Source: an uncultured Pelagibacteraceae bacterium (lineage in GTDB: Bacteria; Pseudomonadota; Alphaproteobacteria; Pelagibacterales; Pelagibacteraceae). From it: a DNA stretch of 44,832 nucleotides. Shown here piece after piece: positions 1 to 7,030 of this stretch. The position numbers and the translations under genes were made by a program. The stretch is taken from NCBI GenBank assembly GCA_902525625.1, contig CABZHM010000011.1:1-44832 (forward strand). Reading direction: 5' to 3'. The stretch's first letter is position 1; the number at the start of each line of letters is the position of its first letter. The notes below the pieces were generated by a model, which did not search any database, was not told the DNA's origin, and was given only the letters and a program-made list of their open reading frames with translations.

Positions 1-1148
1 CTGTAGTTAAATATGAAAAAAAATTTAATAGTAATAATAGAATTATTCCAAGTCGTAAGCAAACTAATAGATTAATAAAGACTCTGGATTCCAAAGTTAA
101 AAAAGCAATTGATATAGCCTACAACCGAATTTATAAATTTCATTCTCTACAAAAATTCAAAAATATTTCATATACAGATAAATTTAAAAACAAACTTGAA
201 TATAAGTATCTACCAATTGAATCAGTTGCTATTTATGTTCCTGGTTCAACTGCATCTTATCCTTCAAGTGTTTTGATGAATGCCATCCCAGCTATGGTTG
301 CAGGTGTTAAAAGACTTGTTATGATTAACCCTGGTTATAAAGGTAGTCAGAATCCTGCTGTGTTATATGCAGCAAAAAAATGTAGAATAAAAGAGATTTA
401 TTCTATCGGGGGTCCATCAGCAATAGCAGCAGTTTCTTATGGTACAAAAAAAATTAAAAAAGTTGATAAAATTGTTGGCCCAGGAAATTCATTTGTTGCA
501 GCTGCAAAGAAAGAGGTTTTTGGAGATGTTGGAATTGAAGGAATGACCGCAGGACCATCTGAAATAACAATAGTTTGTGATAAATATTCTAATTCTGAAT
601 GGGTAGCTAGTGATTTAATTGGTCAAGCAGAACATGATCCTTTAGCGCAATGTATTTTAATTTCAAAAGATAAAAATTTAGTGAATAAAGTTAAGATAGA
701 AATTACAAAACAATTAAAAAATATTCCAAGAGAATCCATTGCAAGAAAAAGTTTAAAAAATAATGGAATTTTAATGTATGTATCTAAGGAAGATAAAATA
801 ATTAATATCGTAAATAAAATTTCACCTGAACATTTAGAGCTTAATATTCGAAACTATAAATCAATTGTTTCAAAAATTAAAAATTCTGGATCAATATGTC
901 TTGGAAAATATGCTGTTATGGCAATGACAGATTATAATGTTGGTTCAAACCATATATTACCAACTAATGGTTCAGCAAGATATTCTAGTGGGATAAGTGT
1001 AAATGAATTTTATAAAAGAGTCTCTTATATAAATTTATCAAAAAAGGGGATTGAAAGTCTTGGGCCATCAGTTATAACTCTTGCAAACTATGAAGGGTTA
1101 AAAGGTCATGCTCAATCCATCATAAAAAGAATTAAAAATAAGGAGTAA
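1..1148 (+). CDS. hisD: Histidinol dehydrogenase, 5' end outside the window
   Basis: Catalyses the last two steps of histidine synthesis, oxidising L-histidinol to L-histidine with NAD in the cytoplasm. The frame is open from base 3 with no start codon, so the gene is cut by the window edge; roughly the first 40-50 residues are missing. Family motifs are present in order: YVPGS, the GPGN glycine-rich turn, GPSE, AEHDP (metal and substrate residues), PEHLEL with the catalytic histidine, and SNHILPT near the C-terminus. The gene ends 6 bases before infA, so the two are probably co-transcribed. I see no defect in the visible part. Confidence 0.95.
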   Translation, partial: VVKYEKKFNSNNRIIPSRKQTNRLIKTLDSKVKKAIDIAYNRIYKFHSLQKFKNISYTDKFKNKLEYKYLPIESVAIYVPGSTASYPSSVLMNAIPAMVAGVKRLVMINPGYKGSQNPAVLYAAKKCRIKEIYSIGGPSAIAAVSYGTKKIKKVDKIVGPGNSFVAAAKKEVFGDVGIEGMTAGPSEITIVCDKYSNSEWVASDLIGQAEHDPLAQCILISKDKNLVNKVKIEITKQLKNIPRESIARKSLKNNGILMYVSKEDKIINIVNKISPEHLELNIRNYKSIVSKIKNSGSICLGKYAVMAMTDYNVGSNHILPTNGSARYSSGISVNEFYKRVSYINLSKKGIESLGPSVITLANYEGLKGHAQSIIKRIKNKE

Positions 1149-1154
1149 ATAAAT

Positions 1155-1370
1155 TTGTCAAAACAAGATCTACTTGAATTCAAAGGTAAAGTTACAGATT
1201 TATTGCCTAATGCAATGTTTAGAGTACAATTAGAAAATGGTCATACTGTTACAGCTCACACTGCTGGAAAACTTAGAAAAAACAGAATTAGAGTTTTGCA
1301 AGGTGATAATGTTACAGTTGAAATGACACCTTACGATCTCACTAAAGGTAGAATAATCTTTAGAGGATAA
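1155..1370 (+). CDS. infA: Translation initiation factor IF-1
   Basis: A 71-residue single OB-fold protein that binds the 30S A site during initiation. It matches IF-1 along its whole length, with the conserved [27 protein letters not shown] and [15 protein letters not shown] blocks. The start is TTG at 1155; no ATG or GTG gives the conserved N-terminus, and length is normal for the family. It lies 6 bases after hisD and 5 bases before tRNA-Phe, so the tRNA is probably cut from the same transcript. Confidence 0.96.
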   Translation: MSKQDLLEFKGKVTDLLPNAMFRVQLENGHTVTAHTAGKLRKNRIRVLQGDNVTVEMTPYDLTKGRIIFRG

Positions 1371-1375
1371 GAGAC

Positions 1376-1452
1376 GGCCGAATAGCTCAGCCCGGTAGAG
1401 CAGCGCCCTGAAAAGGCGTGTGTCACAGGTTCAAATCCCGTTTCGGCCACCA
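1376..1452 (+). tRNA. tRNA-Phe (GAA), CCA encoded
   Basis: A complete cloverleaf. The acceptor strands GGCCGAA (1376-1382) and TTCGGCC (1442-1448) pair over 7 bp, followed by A73 and an encoded CCA. The anticodon stem CGCC/GGCG encloses the loop CTGAAAA, giving anticodon GAA. The T-loop is TTCAAAT. It sits between infA and the cold-shock gene. A short 6-bp hairpin (CAAGAT/ATCTTG, about 1456-1470) follows the CCA but has no T-tract. Confidence 0.97.
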
Positions 1453-1499
1453 CCCCAAGATTTCATCTTGAAATTATATCAAAACAAATTAATTTCTAT

Positions 1500-1505
1500 T
1501 ATAAT
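1500..1505 (+). promoter_or_regulatory. Possible -10 element of the cold-shock gene
   Basis: TATAAT lies 26 bases upstream of the cold-shock ATG, followed by an AAGGA-like ribosome site at 1515-1519. No good -35 box stands 16-18 bases upstream, and TATAAT is common by chance in such AT-rich DNA, so this is tentative. Confidence 0.35.
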
Positions 1506-1531
1506 AATCAACAAAAGGACTAAGAAATAAG

Positions 1532-1744
1532 ATGAGTACATTAAAAGGAACCGTGAAATGGTTTAATTCGAAGAAGGGCTTTGGCTTTATCGAAAGAGAG
1601 GACAAAGAGAAGGATGCATTTGTTCATGCAAGTGCAGTTAAAGCAGCTGGAATGCGATTTTTAAATGAAGGTGACAAAATAGAATTTACACTAGAGGATG
1701 GACCAAAAGGTCCCTCGGCAGTAAATCTTAAAAAATTAGATTAA
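1532..1744 (+). CDS. Cold-shock domain protein (CspA family)
   Basis: A 70-residue single cold-shock domain that binds single-stranded RNA or DNA and melts mRNA structure. RNP-1 is visible as KGFGFI (residues 15-20) and RNP-2 as DAFVHAS (28-34), with the usual GTVKWFN opening. Length is normal for a stand-alone Csp. The ATG at 1532 is preceded by AAGGA, and the gene is followed at once by a clear terminator, so it looks monocistronic. Family members are often duplicated, so I do not assign a specific csp letter. Confidence 0.95.
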   Translation: MSTLKGTVKWFNSKKGFGFIEREDKEKDAFVHASAVKAAGMRFLNEGDKIEFTLEDGPKGPSAVNLKKLD

Positions 1745-1759
1745 TCCTCGAATTTATAT

Positions 1760-1802
1760 AAAGGACGTTTTTCTATTAATGAGAATTTACGTCCTTTTTC
1801 TT
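1760..1802 (+). terminator. Rho-independent terminator after the cold-shock gene
   Basis: A 9-bp stem AAAGGACGT / ACGTCCTTT with a roughly 20-base AT-rich loop runs straight into a T-tract (1795-1799). It starts 16 bases after the stop codon. This is the clearest classical terminator in the window; most other gene ends overlap their neighbours. Confidence 0.85.
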
Positions 1803-1844
1803 TTAAGGGTTGCATAATAAAATTTTTTGTCTAAAAAACACTTA

Positions 1845-1946
1845 ATGAATAAATATGATTTAATAAAATGCCCTTACAACAGTGCTTTGAGAAAAGCTCT
1901 TAAAAGAACTAAAAGAGTTGTGCACACTCATTTCCACGCAAGCTAA
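1845..1946 (+). other. Possible 33-codon ORF or structured small RNA
   Basis: Between the csp terminator and tRNA-His is an ATG ORF of 33 codons with a basic, His-rich C-terminus (LRKALKRTKRVVHTHFHAS). I recognise no family. The same stretch can fold: a GCTTT/AAAGC hairpin and a CTCTT/AAGAG hairpin enclosed by ACAA/TTGT, then a perfect 8-bp hairpin ACGCAAGC-TAAA-GCTTGCGT at 1936-1955 whose loop contains the stop codon. No T-tract follows. It could be a small RNA, a small protein gene or neither; no good ribosome site is seen. Confidence 0.3.
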
Positions 1947-2014
1947 AGCTTGCGTAGATCATTTATAAAATAATTTTAAATCCACACAAAATAAGATAAA
2001 AACAAAGAGGATAA

Positions 2015-2089
2015 GCCCGGGTGGTGTAATGGTTAGCACGGAAGTTTGTGGAACTTTAAGTTTGAGTTCGACTCTCAGCCCGGGTACCA
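2015..2089 (+). tRNA. tRNA-His (GTG), lacking G-1, with U72 and A73
   Basis: The acceptor strand GCCCGGG (2015-2021) pairs with CCCGGGT (2079-2085), giving a G1-U72 wobble as the terminal pair, then A73 and encoded CCA. The anticodon stem GAAGT/ACTTT holds the loop TTGTGGA, anticodon GTG. The base before G1 is A, so the G-1 of most tRNA-His is not encoded, and the partner base 73 is A rather than C. This matches the tRNA-His known from Caulobacter and related alphaproteobacteria, where U72, A73 and the anticodon are the identity elements. The CCA ends 4 bases before the hisS start codon. Confidence 0.96.
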
Positions 2090-2093
2090 AAAA

Positions 2094-3488
2094 ATGAACA
2101 AAGATAATAAATTAATTCCTGGTTTGCCATCAGGATTTGAAGATAGATGGAATAAAAAATTAATTCTCAAAAAAAGACTCTTAAAAGTCATTGAGAATAA
2201 TTTTATTAAATATGGTTTCGATCCTTTAGAAACCCCATCATTTGAATTTGCAGAAAATATAGGATCTTTTCTTGCAGAGGATGATAGTAATCCTATGTCT
2301 GATATTTTTTCTTTTAATGATGGTGAAAAAAATATTACTCTTCGGTACGATCTTTCCAGTCCTTTGGCAAGGTTTGTTGCCCAAAATAATCAAGAACTTC
2401 CATCAATTTATAAAAGATACGCTATTCAAAATGTATTTAGAAACGAAAAGTCTGGTAATGCTAGGTACAGGGAATTTACGCAAGCAGATTGTGATATAGT
2501 TGGAAATGTTAATTCAGCACAAGCCAATGCTGAGTTGTGTAATCTGATCTCTAATACTTTGATAAATTGTGGTTTAAAAAAAGATCAGTTTACCATCAAT
2601 GTAAGTAACAGAAAAATTGTTCAAGGCTTAATTGAAGATTTGAAAATTGAAAAAGAGAAACAAATTAAAGTAATGAGAGCCATAGATAAACTTGATAAAC
2701 CTGGGTTTGGTTTAAAGGGTGTTGAAGAATTATTAAAAAAAGAAAGAAAAGATAAAAGTGGAGCTATAACAAAAGGAGCAAACTTAAGTGATGATCAAGC
2801 TTCAAAAATCTTAAGTTTTTTGAGAATTAAAAATTTAGAGGAACTTAAAGAAAATTTTAAAAATCCTCTTACTCAAGAAGGTATTAAAGAATTGGAAGAA
2901 TTATTTAAGGTTTTAAATTTTGGAAATTATTCTAATCAAGTAAAAGCTAATTTTACAATTGTTAGAGGACTAGATTATTACGATGGATTTTGCGTTGAAA
3001 CTAATCTAAATTTTAAAGCAAAAAATATTAAGGGTAAGGAAGTCGATATTGGAAGTATTTGCTCAGGCGGGCAATATAATAAATTAATTTCAAGATTTAA
3101 GGGCGTAGATATCCCAGGCACAGGTGTGAGTATTGGCGTTGATAGATTGCTTTTTGCAATGATGCAATTAAATCAGATAGAAATTGATACACAAAATCCA
3201 GTTATTGTTTGTGTAATGGATGAAAAATATCTAAAAAATTATTACGAGATTTTAGATAATTTAAGAAAAAATAATATCAATTCTGAAATATTTTTAGATA
3301 GTAAAAAAAATCTAGGTAAACAACTTACATACGCTAATAAAAGAGAATGTTCTGTAGCAATAATCTGTGGCGAAAATGAATTTAATGAAAACAATGTTAC
3401 GATAAAAAACCTTAAAGGTGTTAAAGGTGAAAACAATAAAACATTTCCAAAAGCAAATTTAATTGATGAAGTCAAAAAACTTATCTGA
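2094..3488 (+). CDS. hisS: Histidyl-tRNA synthetase
   Basis: A 464-residue class II synthetase that charges tRNA-His. Motif 2 is visible in RNEKSGNARYREFTQADCDIVG, the histidine site as VRGLDYYDGF, and motif 3 as GTGVSIGVDRL, followed by an anticodon-binding domain from about residue 375. I start it at the ATG at 2094; the longer frame to 2046 would run through the tRNA. That leaves a 4-base gap after the tRNA CCA, so there is no room for a Shine-Dalgarno site outside the tRNA. The next gene overlaps its end by 23 bases. The synthetase is expected to be the divergent alphaproteobacterial type that reads the G-1-less tRNA; that is inference from the tRNA. Confidence 0.95.
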   Translation: MNKDNKLIPGLPSGFEDRWNKKLILKKRLLKVIENNFIKYGFDPLETPSFEFAENIGSFLAEDDSNPMSDIFSFNDGEKNITLRYDLSSPLARFVAQNNQELPSIYKRYAIQNVFRNEKSGNARYREFTQADCDIVGNVNSAQANAELCNLISNTLINCGLKKDQFTINVSNRKIVQGLIEDLKIEKEKQIKVMRAIDKLDKPGFGLKGVEELLKKERKDKSGAITKGANLSDDQASKILSFLRIKNLEELKENFKNPLTQEGIKELEELFKVLNFGNYSNQVKANFTIVRGLDYYDGFCVETNLNFKAKNIKGKEVDIGSICSGGQYNKLISRFKGVDIPGTGVSIGVDRLLFAMMQLNQIEIDTQNPVIVCVMDEKYLKNYYEILDNLRKNNINSEIFLDSKKNLGKQLTYANKRECSVAIICGENEFNENNVTIKNLKGVKGENNKTFPKANLIDEVKKLI

Positions 3489-4518
3489 AAATATCCTTAG
3501 ATCAGTAAAATCTAAGGGTTTTAAGTATATTGATTTGCCATCAGTAATTGAGGCCAATCACATTGTCCAAAGATCAGGAGAAAATTTTAGAAAGTTTATT
3601 TTCTCTTTCACTGATCAGAATGGAAGTGAGTTATGTCTTAGACCAGATTTGACTATTGCATCTTGCTTAAGATATCTGGAAAATAATTTAAAAGGCAAGG
3701 AAAAAATTTTTTATAGTGGTCAAGCTTATCGAAAATCGCAAAATAAAAAAGATTCTATTATTAGAAACCAAATCGGATTTGAAATTTTAGGATCTAAGGA
3801 TGAGAAAAATGATGACAAAGAAATAATAAATACATCTCTTAGATTACTTCAAAATATTAAATATTCATCTGGAGCAATAACTATTGGAAATGTTGAAATA
3901 TTTAATTTATTAATATCAAAATTGGATATTCCAAAGAGATGGAAGCTAAGATTGGCCAGACACTTCTGGAGAGAACAATATTTTAATGATTTATTAAAAA
4001 GATTAGAAACTAATTCAGATGTTGATCCAACAATTGTAGAAATTGATAAAAAGCGTTACTTGAAAATGCTTAAAGAAGATTTATCAAACATTGTGGCTGG
4101 AAGAACAATTAATGAAATATTAAAAAGATTTGATCAGAAAATAAAAGATCCTAGAAAAGCTAACAAAGGAAAAAATGTTTCAAAAATAATAAGAGATTTC
4201 TTAAAAATAAAATGTCCAATAAATAGAGCGGCAATCGAATTAAATAAATTTTTTAAAAAGAACAGAATAAATTTAGCTGTAGATCAAAAATATTTTCCAA
4301 TCTCTAATAACAAGGTTTCAAAATTAAATGTAGTATTTTCAGCATCCTTTGGAAGGCAATTAGAATATTACACCGGAATGGTTTTTAAAATTGATATTAA
4401 ATCTAAAAATTCATTAAAAAATATTATTAATGGTGGTCGCTATGATGGTCTAATTTCAGACTTAGGATCAAAAAAACAAACTCCAGCAGTAGGTGCTGCT
4501 TTAAATTTAAATTACTAA
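3466..4518 (+). CDS. hisZ: ATP phosphoribosyltransferase regulatory subunit
   Basis: HisZ is a HisRS catalytic-domain paralogue without charging activity; it forms a hetero-octamer with short-form HisG and confers activity and histidine feedback on the first step of histidine synthesis. The 350-residue protein has the HisRS-like LCLRPDLTIASCLRYLEN (motif 2 region) and a late GGRYDGL, but no anticodon-binding domain. ATG at 3466 overlaps the hisS end by 23 bases; its own stop overlaps the hisG start (TAATG). Position beside a short HisG supports the role. A synthetase identity is excluded by the missing anticodon domain. Confidence 0.88.
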   Translation: MKSKNLSENILRSVKSKGFKYIDLPSVIEANHIVQRSGENFRKFIFSFTDQNGSELCLRPDLTIASCLRYLENNLKGKEKIFYSGQAYRKSQNKKDSIIRNQIGFEILGSKDEKNDDKEIINTSLRLLQNIKYSSGAITIGNVEIFNLLISKLDIPKRWKLRLARHFWREQYFNDLLKRLETNSDVDPTIVEIDKKRYLKMLKEDLSNIVAGRTINEILKRFDQKIKDPRKANKGKNVSKIIRDFLKIKCPINRAAIELNKFFKKNRINLAVDQKYFPISNNKVSKLNVVFSASFGRQLEYYTGMVFKIDIKSKNSLKNIINGGRYDGLISDLGSKKQTPAVGAALNLNY

Positions 4519-5204
4519 TGACAAAAAATATTTTAAATATTGGAATTCCAAGCAAAGGTAGACTAAGAAAAGATGTTCTAAATATTTTTAACAAAAATAA
4601 ATTAAATCTCATTTCTGAAAGAGGAGAAAGAGATCTTTTAGGGTCAATAAAGCAATATAGAAATATTAAGATTTTATATCTTCATGCAAGAGAGATTATC
4701 GAAAGACTTGGAGATGGATCTTTGGATATAGGTTTTTCTGGTTTTGATTTATTAAAAGAGAGTGAAATAAATACTCAAAAGAAAATTAATGTTTTAAAAA
4801 GATATAACTTTGGTAAGGCCACATTAGTAGTTGCAATTCCTGATCCATGGATAGATGTACAAACTGTTGCAGATTTAGAGGAAATTGCATTTGAATTTAA
4901 AGATAAGAAAAAGAAAAGATTAAGAGTAGCAACAAAATATCCAAACTTAACAAGGGAATTTTTGTTTTCAAAGGGCGTTACTCAATTCAAATTAATTGAT
5001 AGTTTGGGTGCAACTGAAGCTTATCCTTTTACAGGCTCTTCAGAAATAATCACAGATATCACTTCTACTGGTGAAACCTTAAAAGCAAATAATTTACGTA
5101 TTTTAAAGGATGGAGAGATACTTAAATCAGAGGCTTGTATGATGATTTCTAAGTCATCCAATAATAAAATGGGTCTTAAAAATATAGTTAAATTACTTTC
5201 TTAA
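4518..5204 (+). CDS. hisG: ATP phosphoribosyltransferase, short form
   Basis: Condenses ATP with PRPP, the committed step of histidine synthesis. At 228 residues it is the short form, which lacks the C-terminal regulatory domain and needs HisZ, encoded just upstream with a 1-base overlap. Recognisable blocks are GIPSKGRL at the N-terminus, the region LGDGSLDIGFSGFDLL, and the PRPP-binding segment ITDITSTGETLKANNL. The 3' end may overlap a small convergent ORF by 12 bases. Together with tRNA-His and hisS this gives a four-part histidine unit. Confidence 0.94.
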   Translation: MTKNILNIGIPSKGRLRKDVLNIFNKNKLNLISERGERDLLGSIKQYRNIKILYLHAREIIERLGDGSLDIGFSGFDLLKESEINTQKKINVLKRYNFGKATLVVAIPDPWIDVQTVADLEEIAFEFKDKKKKRLRVATKYPNLTREFLFSKGVTQFKLIDSLGATEAYPFTGSSEIITDITSTGETLKANNLRILKDGEILKSEACMMISKSSNNKMGLKNIVKLLS

Positions 5205-5324
5205 TATTAAGTCTTTCCAATAAATTAATATAATTTTAATAATATCTAGATTTCTTATCAAAGCATAAAGAGCAATAAGACAACCTATAATAAACAATAT
5301 TGTAAGTATAAAAAATATATCCAT
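5193..5324 (-). CDS. Possible 43-residue single-pass membrane protein
   Basis: On the minus strand of the hisG-5426 gap is an ATG ORF of 43 codons. Its N-terminal half is strongly hydrophobic (residues 3-23, for example FFILTILFIIGCLIALYALI), followed by R24 and a lysine-rich tail ending in ILRK, which suggests one membrane helix with the C-terminus inside. It ends 12 bases inside the convergent hisG. No clear Shine-Dalgarno precedes it. I do not recognise a family. AT-rich DNA easily gives hydrophobic ORFs, so this is a candidate only. Confidence 0.4.
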   Translation of the reverse strand: MDIFFILTILFIIGCLIALYALIRNLDIIKIILIYWKDLILRK

Positions 5325-5343
5325 CAGTTGAATTTATATAAAA

Positions 5344-5417
5344 TTTTAACAAAATATAGACATAATTGTTAAATATACTTTTAATTGTTAAAGATTGTTT
5401 TTAAAACTTTAACAATT
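5344..5417. repeat. Cluster of AATTGTTAAA(G) half-sites upstream of the 5426 gene
   Basis: AATTGTTAAA occurs at 5364-5373 and again as AATTGTTAAAG at 5383-5393. The exact inverse CTTTAACAATT is at 5407-5417, making an 11-bp perfect inverted repeat with a 13-base spacer, and a partial inverse (TTTAACAA) lies at 5345-5352. The last copy ends 8 bases before the ATG at 5426. This could be an operator for a dimeric regulator or an mRNA hairpin covering the ribosome site. Confidence 0.6.
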
Positions 5418-5425
5418 CCAAACAT

Positions 5426-5761
5426 ATGCAATTAGAACTATTCGATTATAGAAGGGATCGACTCTTTGATAAGCAAAATAAAATTGCTCATTTTTATGAC
5501 ATATTAAGTGAAACGAATAACACAATTAGTTATTCAGAGCATATTGATCCTAAAAAAGGATATGCAATTTGTGGAATGGAATATGAAGAATATGTGGATG
5601 TAAAAAAAGATAAATTAGAAAGTTTAACATATGACCAAATACTTAAATTTTTAAAAGAGATAAAAAAAGAAAATAGACTTGAAAAATATAAGGCACTTTT
5701 AAAATTTAGAAATATCCCATTTGAAGCAGATCTTTTTACATGGAATAATGATGATATTTAA
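5426..5761 (+). CDS. Unknown 111-residue protein
   Basis: I do not recognise this protein. It is soluble and charged, without signal peptide or membrane helix. It begins MQLELFDYRRDRLFDKQNK, has a central YAICGMEYEEYVDV stretch with its only cysteine, a lysine/glutamate-rich helical region (about 70-95) and an acidic tail ending NNDDI. The ATG at 5426 lies directly behind a cluster of inverted and direct repeats, so expression is probably controlled there. It stands alone between hisG and rmuC, with 134 bases to rmuC. Codon use resembles its neighbours, so recent transfer is not indicated. Confidence 0.8.
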   Translation: MQLELFDYRRDRLFDKQNKIAHFYDILSETNNTISYSEHIDPKKGYAICGMEYEEYVDVKKDKLESLTYDQILKFLKEIKKENRLEKYKALLKFRNIPFEADLFTWNNDDI

Positions 5762-5895
5762 TAAGCTTAAACTTTTAGCTGCAAATTTTTTTGCTTAGTG
5801 TATTAAAACAGATTATAAAAATTCTCTTATTTTAGATATTTAGTCATTTTTGTATCCTCGTATCTAATAATTGTTATACTAAAAAAAAAAGAATC

Positions 5896-6993
5896 ATGGA
5901 TACTATTTTATTAATTATTTTAGTTTTATTATTAGGAGTGGCTTTAGCCATCCTGTATTTAAATTTAAAATCTAAGCCTAAAGAGGAAAACGAAAATAAA
6001 GAAGCTGAAGAAATAGCTAATTTAAAATCAGAAATTTCGAGTTTGAAAGATAGCTTAAATACAACGATCAATAGCTCACTTGGTGCAATGTCCACTTCAT
6101 TTAATAACTTATCAACTGGGGTTACTAAAGATATGACTGAAACTTTAACCAAGGTAGAGGAAAAGGTTGGCAATTTTAACCAACAAGTTCAACTTTTAAA
6201 TCAAAGCCAAGAGGGAATAACAAAAATTTTAGCTGGAGTTAAGAAGTATGGAACACTTGCAGAATTTAGCTTAGACGCACTTATCAAAGATTTGCTGCCA
6301 GCTTCTCAATTCATGACAAATGTTAAAATGAAAGAGGATACAAGTGAAAATGTGGAATTTGCAATAAAACTTCAAGGAGATGTTTTGGTACCTGTAGATA
6401 GTCATTTTCCAGTAGAAAAATTTAAAGCAATTACTGATGGTCATGACTTTGAAGACAAAAGGGCTGTTGCAGATGCTAGGGCAAAATTAGCTTCAGCATT
6501 TAAAGCAAAAGCTAAAAGCGTTAATGAGAAATATATCGTTCCACCAAAAACTACTGATTTTGCAATTGTGTATGCTCCTACAGAAAGTTTATACAAAGAG
6601 TTAACGGAATACCAAGATCCAAGTACAAAAGAATTATTAACTCAAGAGTTAATGAAAAAATATAAAGTTGTAATATGTGGGCCAAATACTCTTTCTGCTT
6701 ACCTACAATCTTTACATATGGGTTTCCAATCACTGAAAGTACAAAAAGGTGCAACAGAAATTTATAACCACTTAAAAACAATCAGTACAAGATTTTCTAA
6801 ACATTTTGATAACGTCATAGTTTTAAGAAAAAAGCTAGAGGAAGCTATGAATGTAGTCGATAAGTTTGGAACTGATGCTAGATCAATTACAAGAACTTTA
6901 GAAAATATTAAAGATCCCGAGCAAGTTGAAAAAGCTGTACTGACAGAGAACGTTGAGAGTTTTGTTGAAAGAAATAAACAGCTTAAAAAATAA
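5896..6993 (+). CDS. rmuC: RmuC-family DNA recombination protein
   Basis: RmuC proteins are membrane-anchored coiled-coil proteins with a PD-(D/E)XK-like nuclease fold that limit inversions and rearrangements; the exact reaction is unsettled. The 365-residue product has one N-terminal membrane helix (about residues 3-24), a long coiled-coil region (about 30-110), and the conserved core with LQGDVLVPVDSHFPVEKF and CGPNTLSAYLQSL. The ATG at 5896 follows a 10-A run and an oligo-purine stretch. Two further DNA exonuclease genes follow within 40 bases, suggesting one DNA-processing operon. Confidence 0.92.
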   Translation: MDTILLIILVLLLGVALAILYLNLKSKPKEENENKEAEEIANLKSEISSLKDSLNTTINSSLGAMSTSFNNLSTGVTKDMTETLTKVEEKVGNFNQQVQLLNQSQEGITKILAGVKKYGTLAEFSLDALIKDLLPASQFMTNVKMKEDTSENVEFAIKLQGDVLVPVDSHFPVEKFKAITDGHDFEDKRAVADARAKLASAFKAKAKSVNEKYIVPPKTTDFAIVYAPTESLYKELTEYQDPSTKELLTQELMKKYKVVICGPNTLSAYLQSLHMGFQSLKVQKGATEIYNHLKTISTRFSKHFDNVIVLRKKLEEAMNVVDKFGTDARSITRTLENIKDPEQVEKAVLTENVESFVERNKQLKK

Positions 6994-7030
6994 TTTCTTT
7001 TTTCAGATATTACCAATTATAAGAAATCAC

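Noticed and set aside
1456..1470. Hairpin CAAGAT/ATCTTG after tRNA-Phe as a terminator
   Set aside because: Six-bp AT-rich stem with no T-tract; more likely chance or a processing stem.
2046..2093. A longer start for hisS running back to 2046
   Set aside because: The extra 16 codons lie inside tRNA-His and are not like HisRS N-termini; ATG 2094 fits the family.
5850..5880. TTGTAT and TATACT before rmuC as a promoter
   Set aside because: The 19-base spacer and weak -35 make it no better than chance in this composition.
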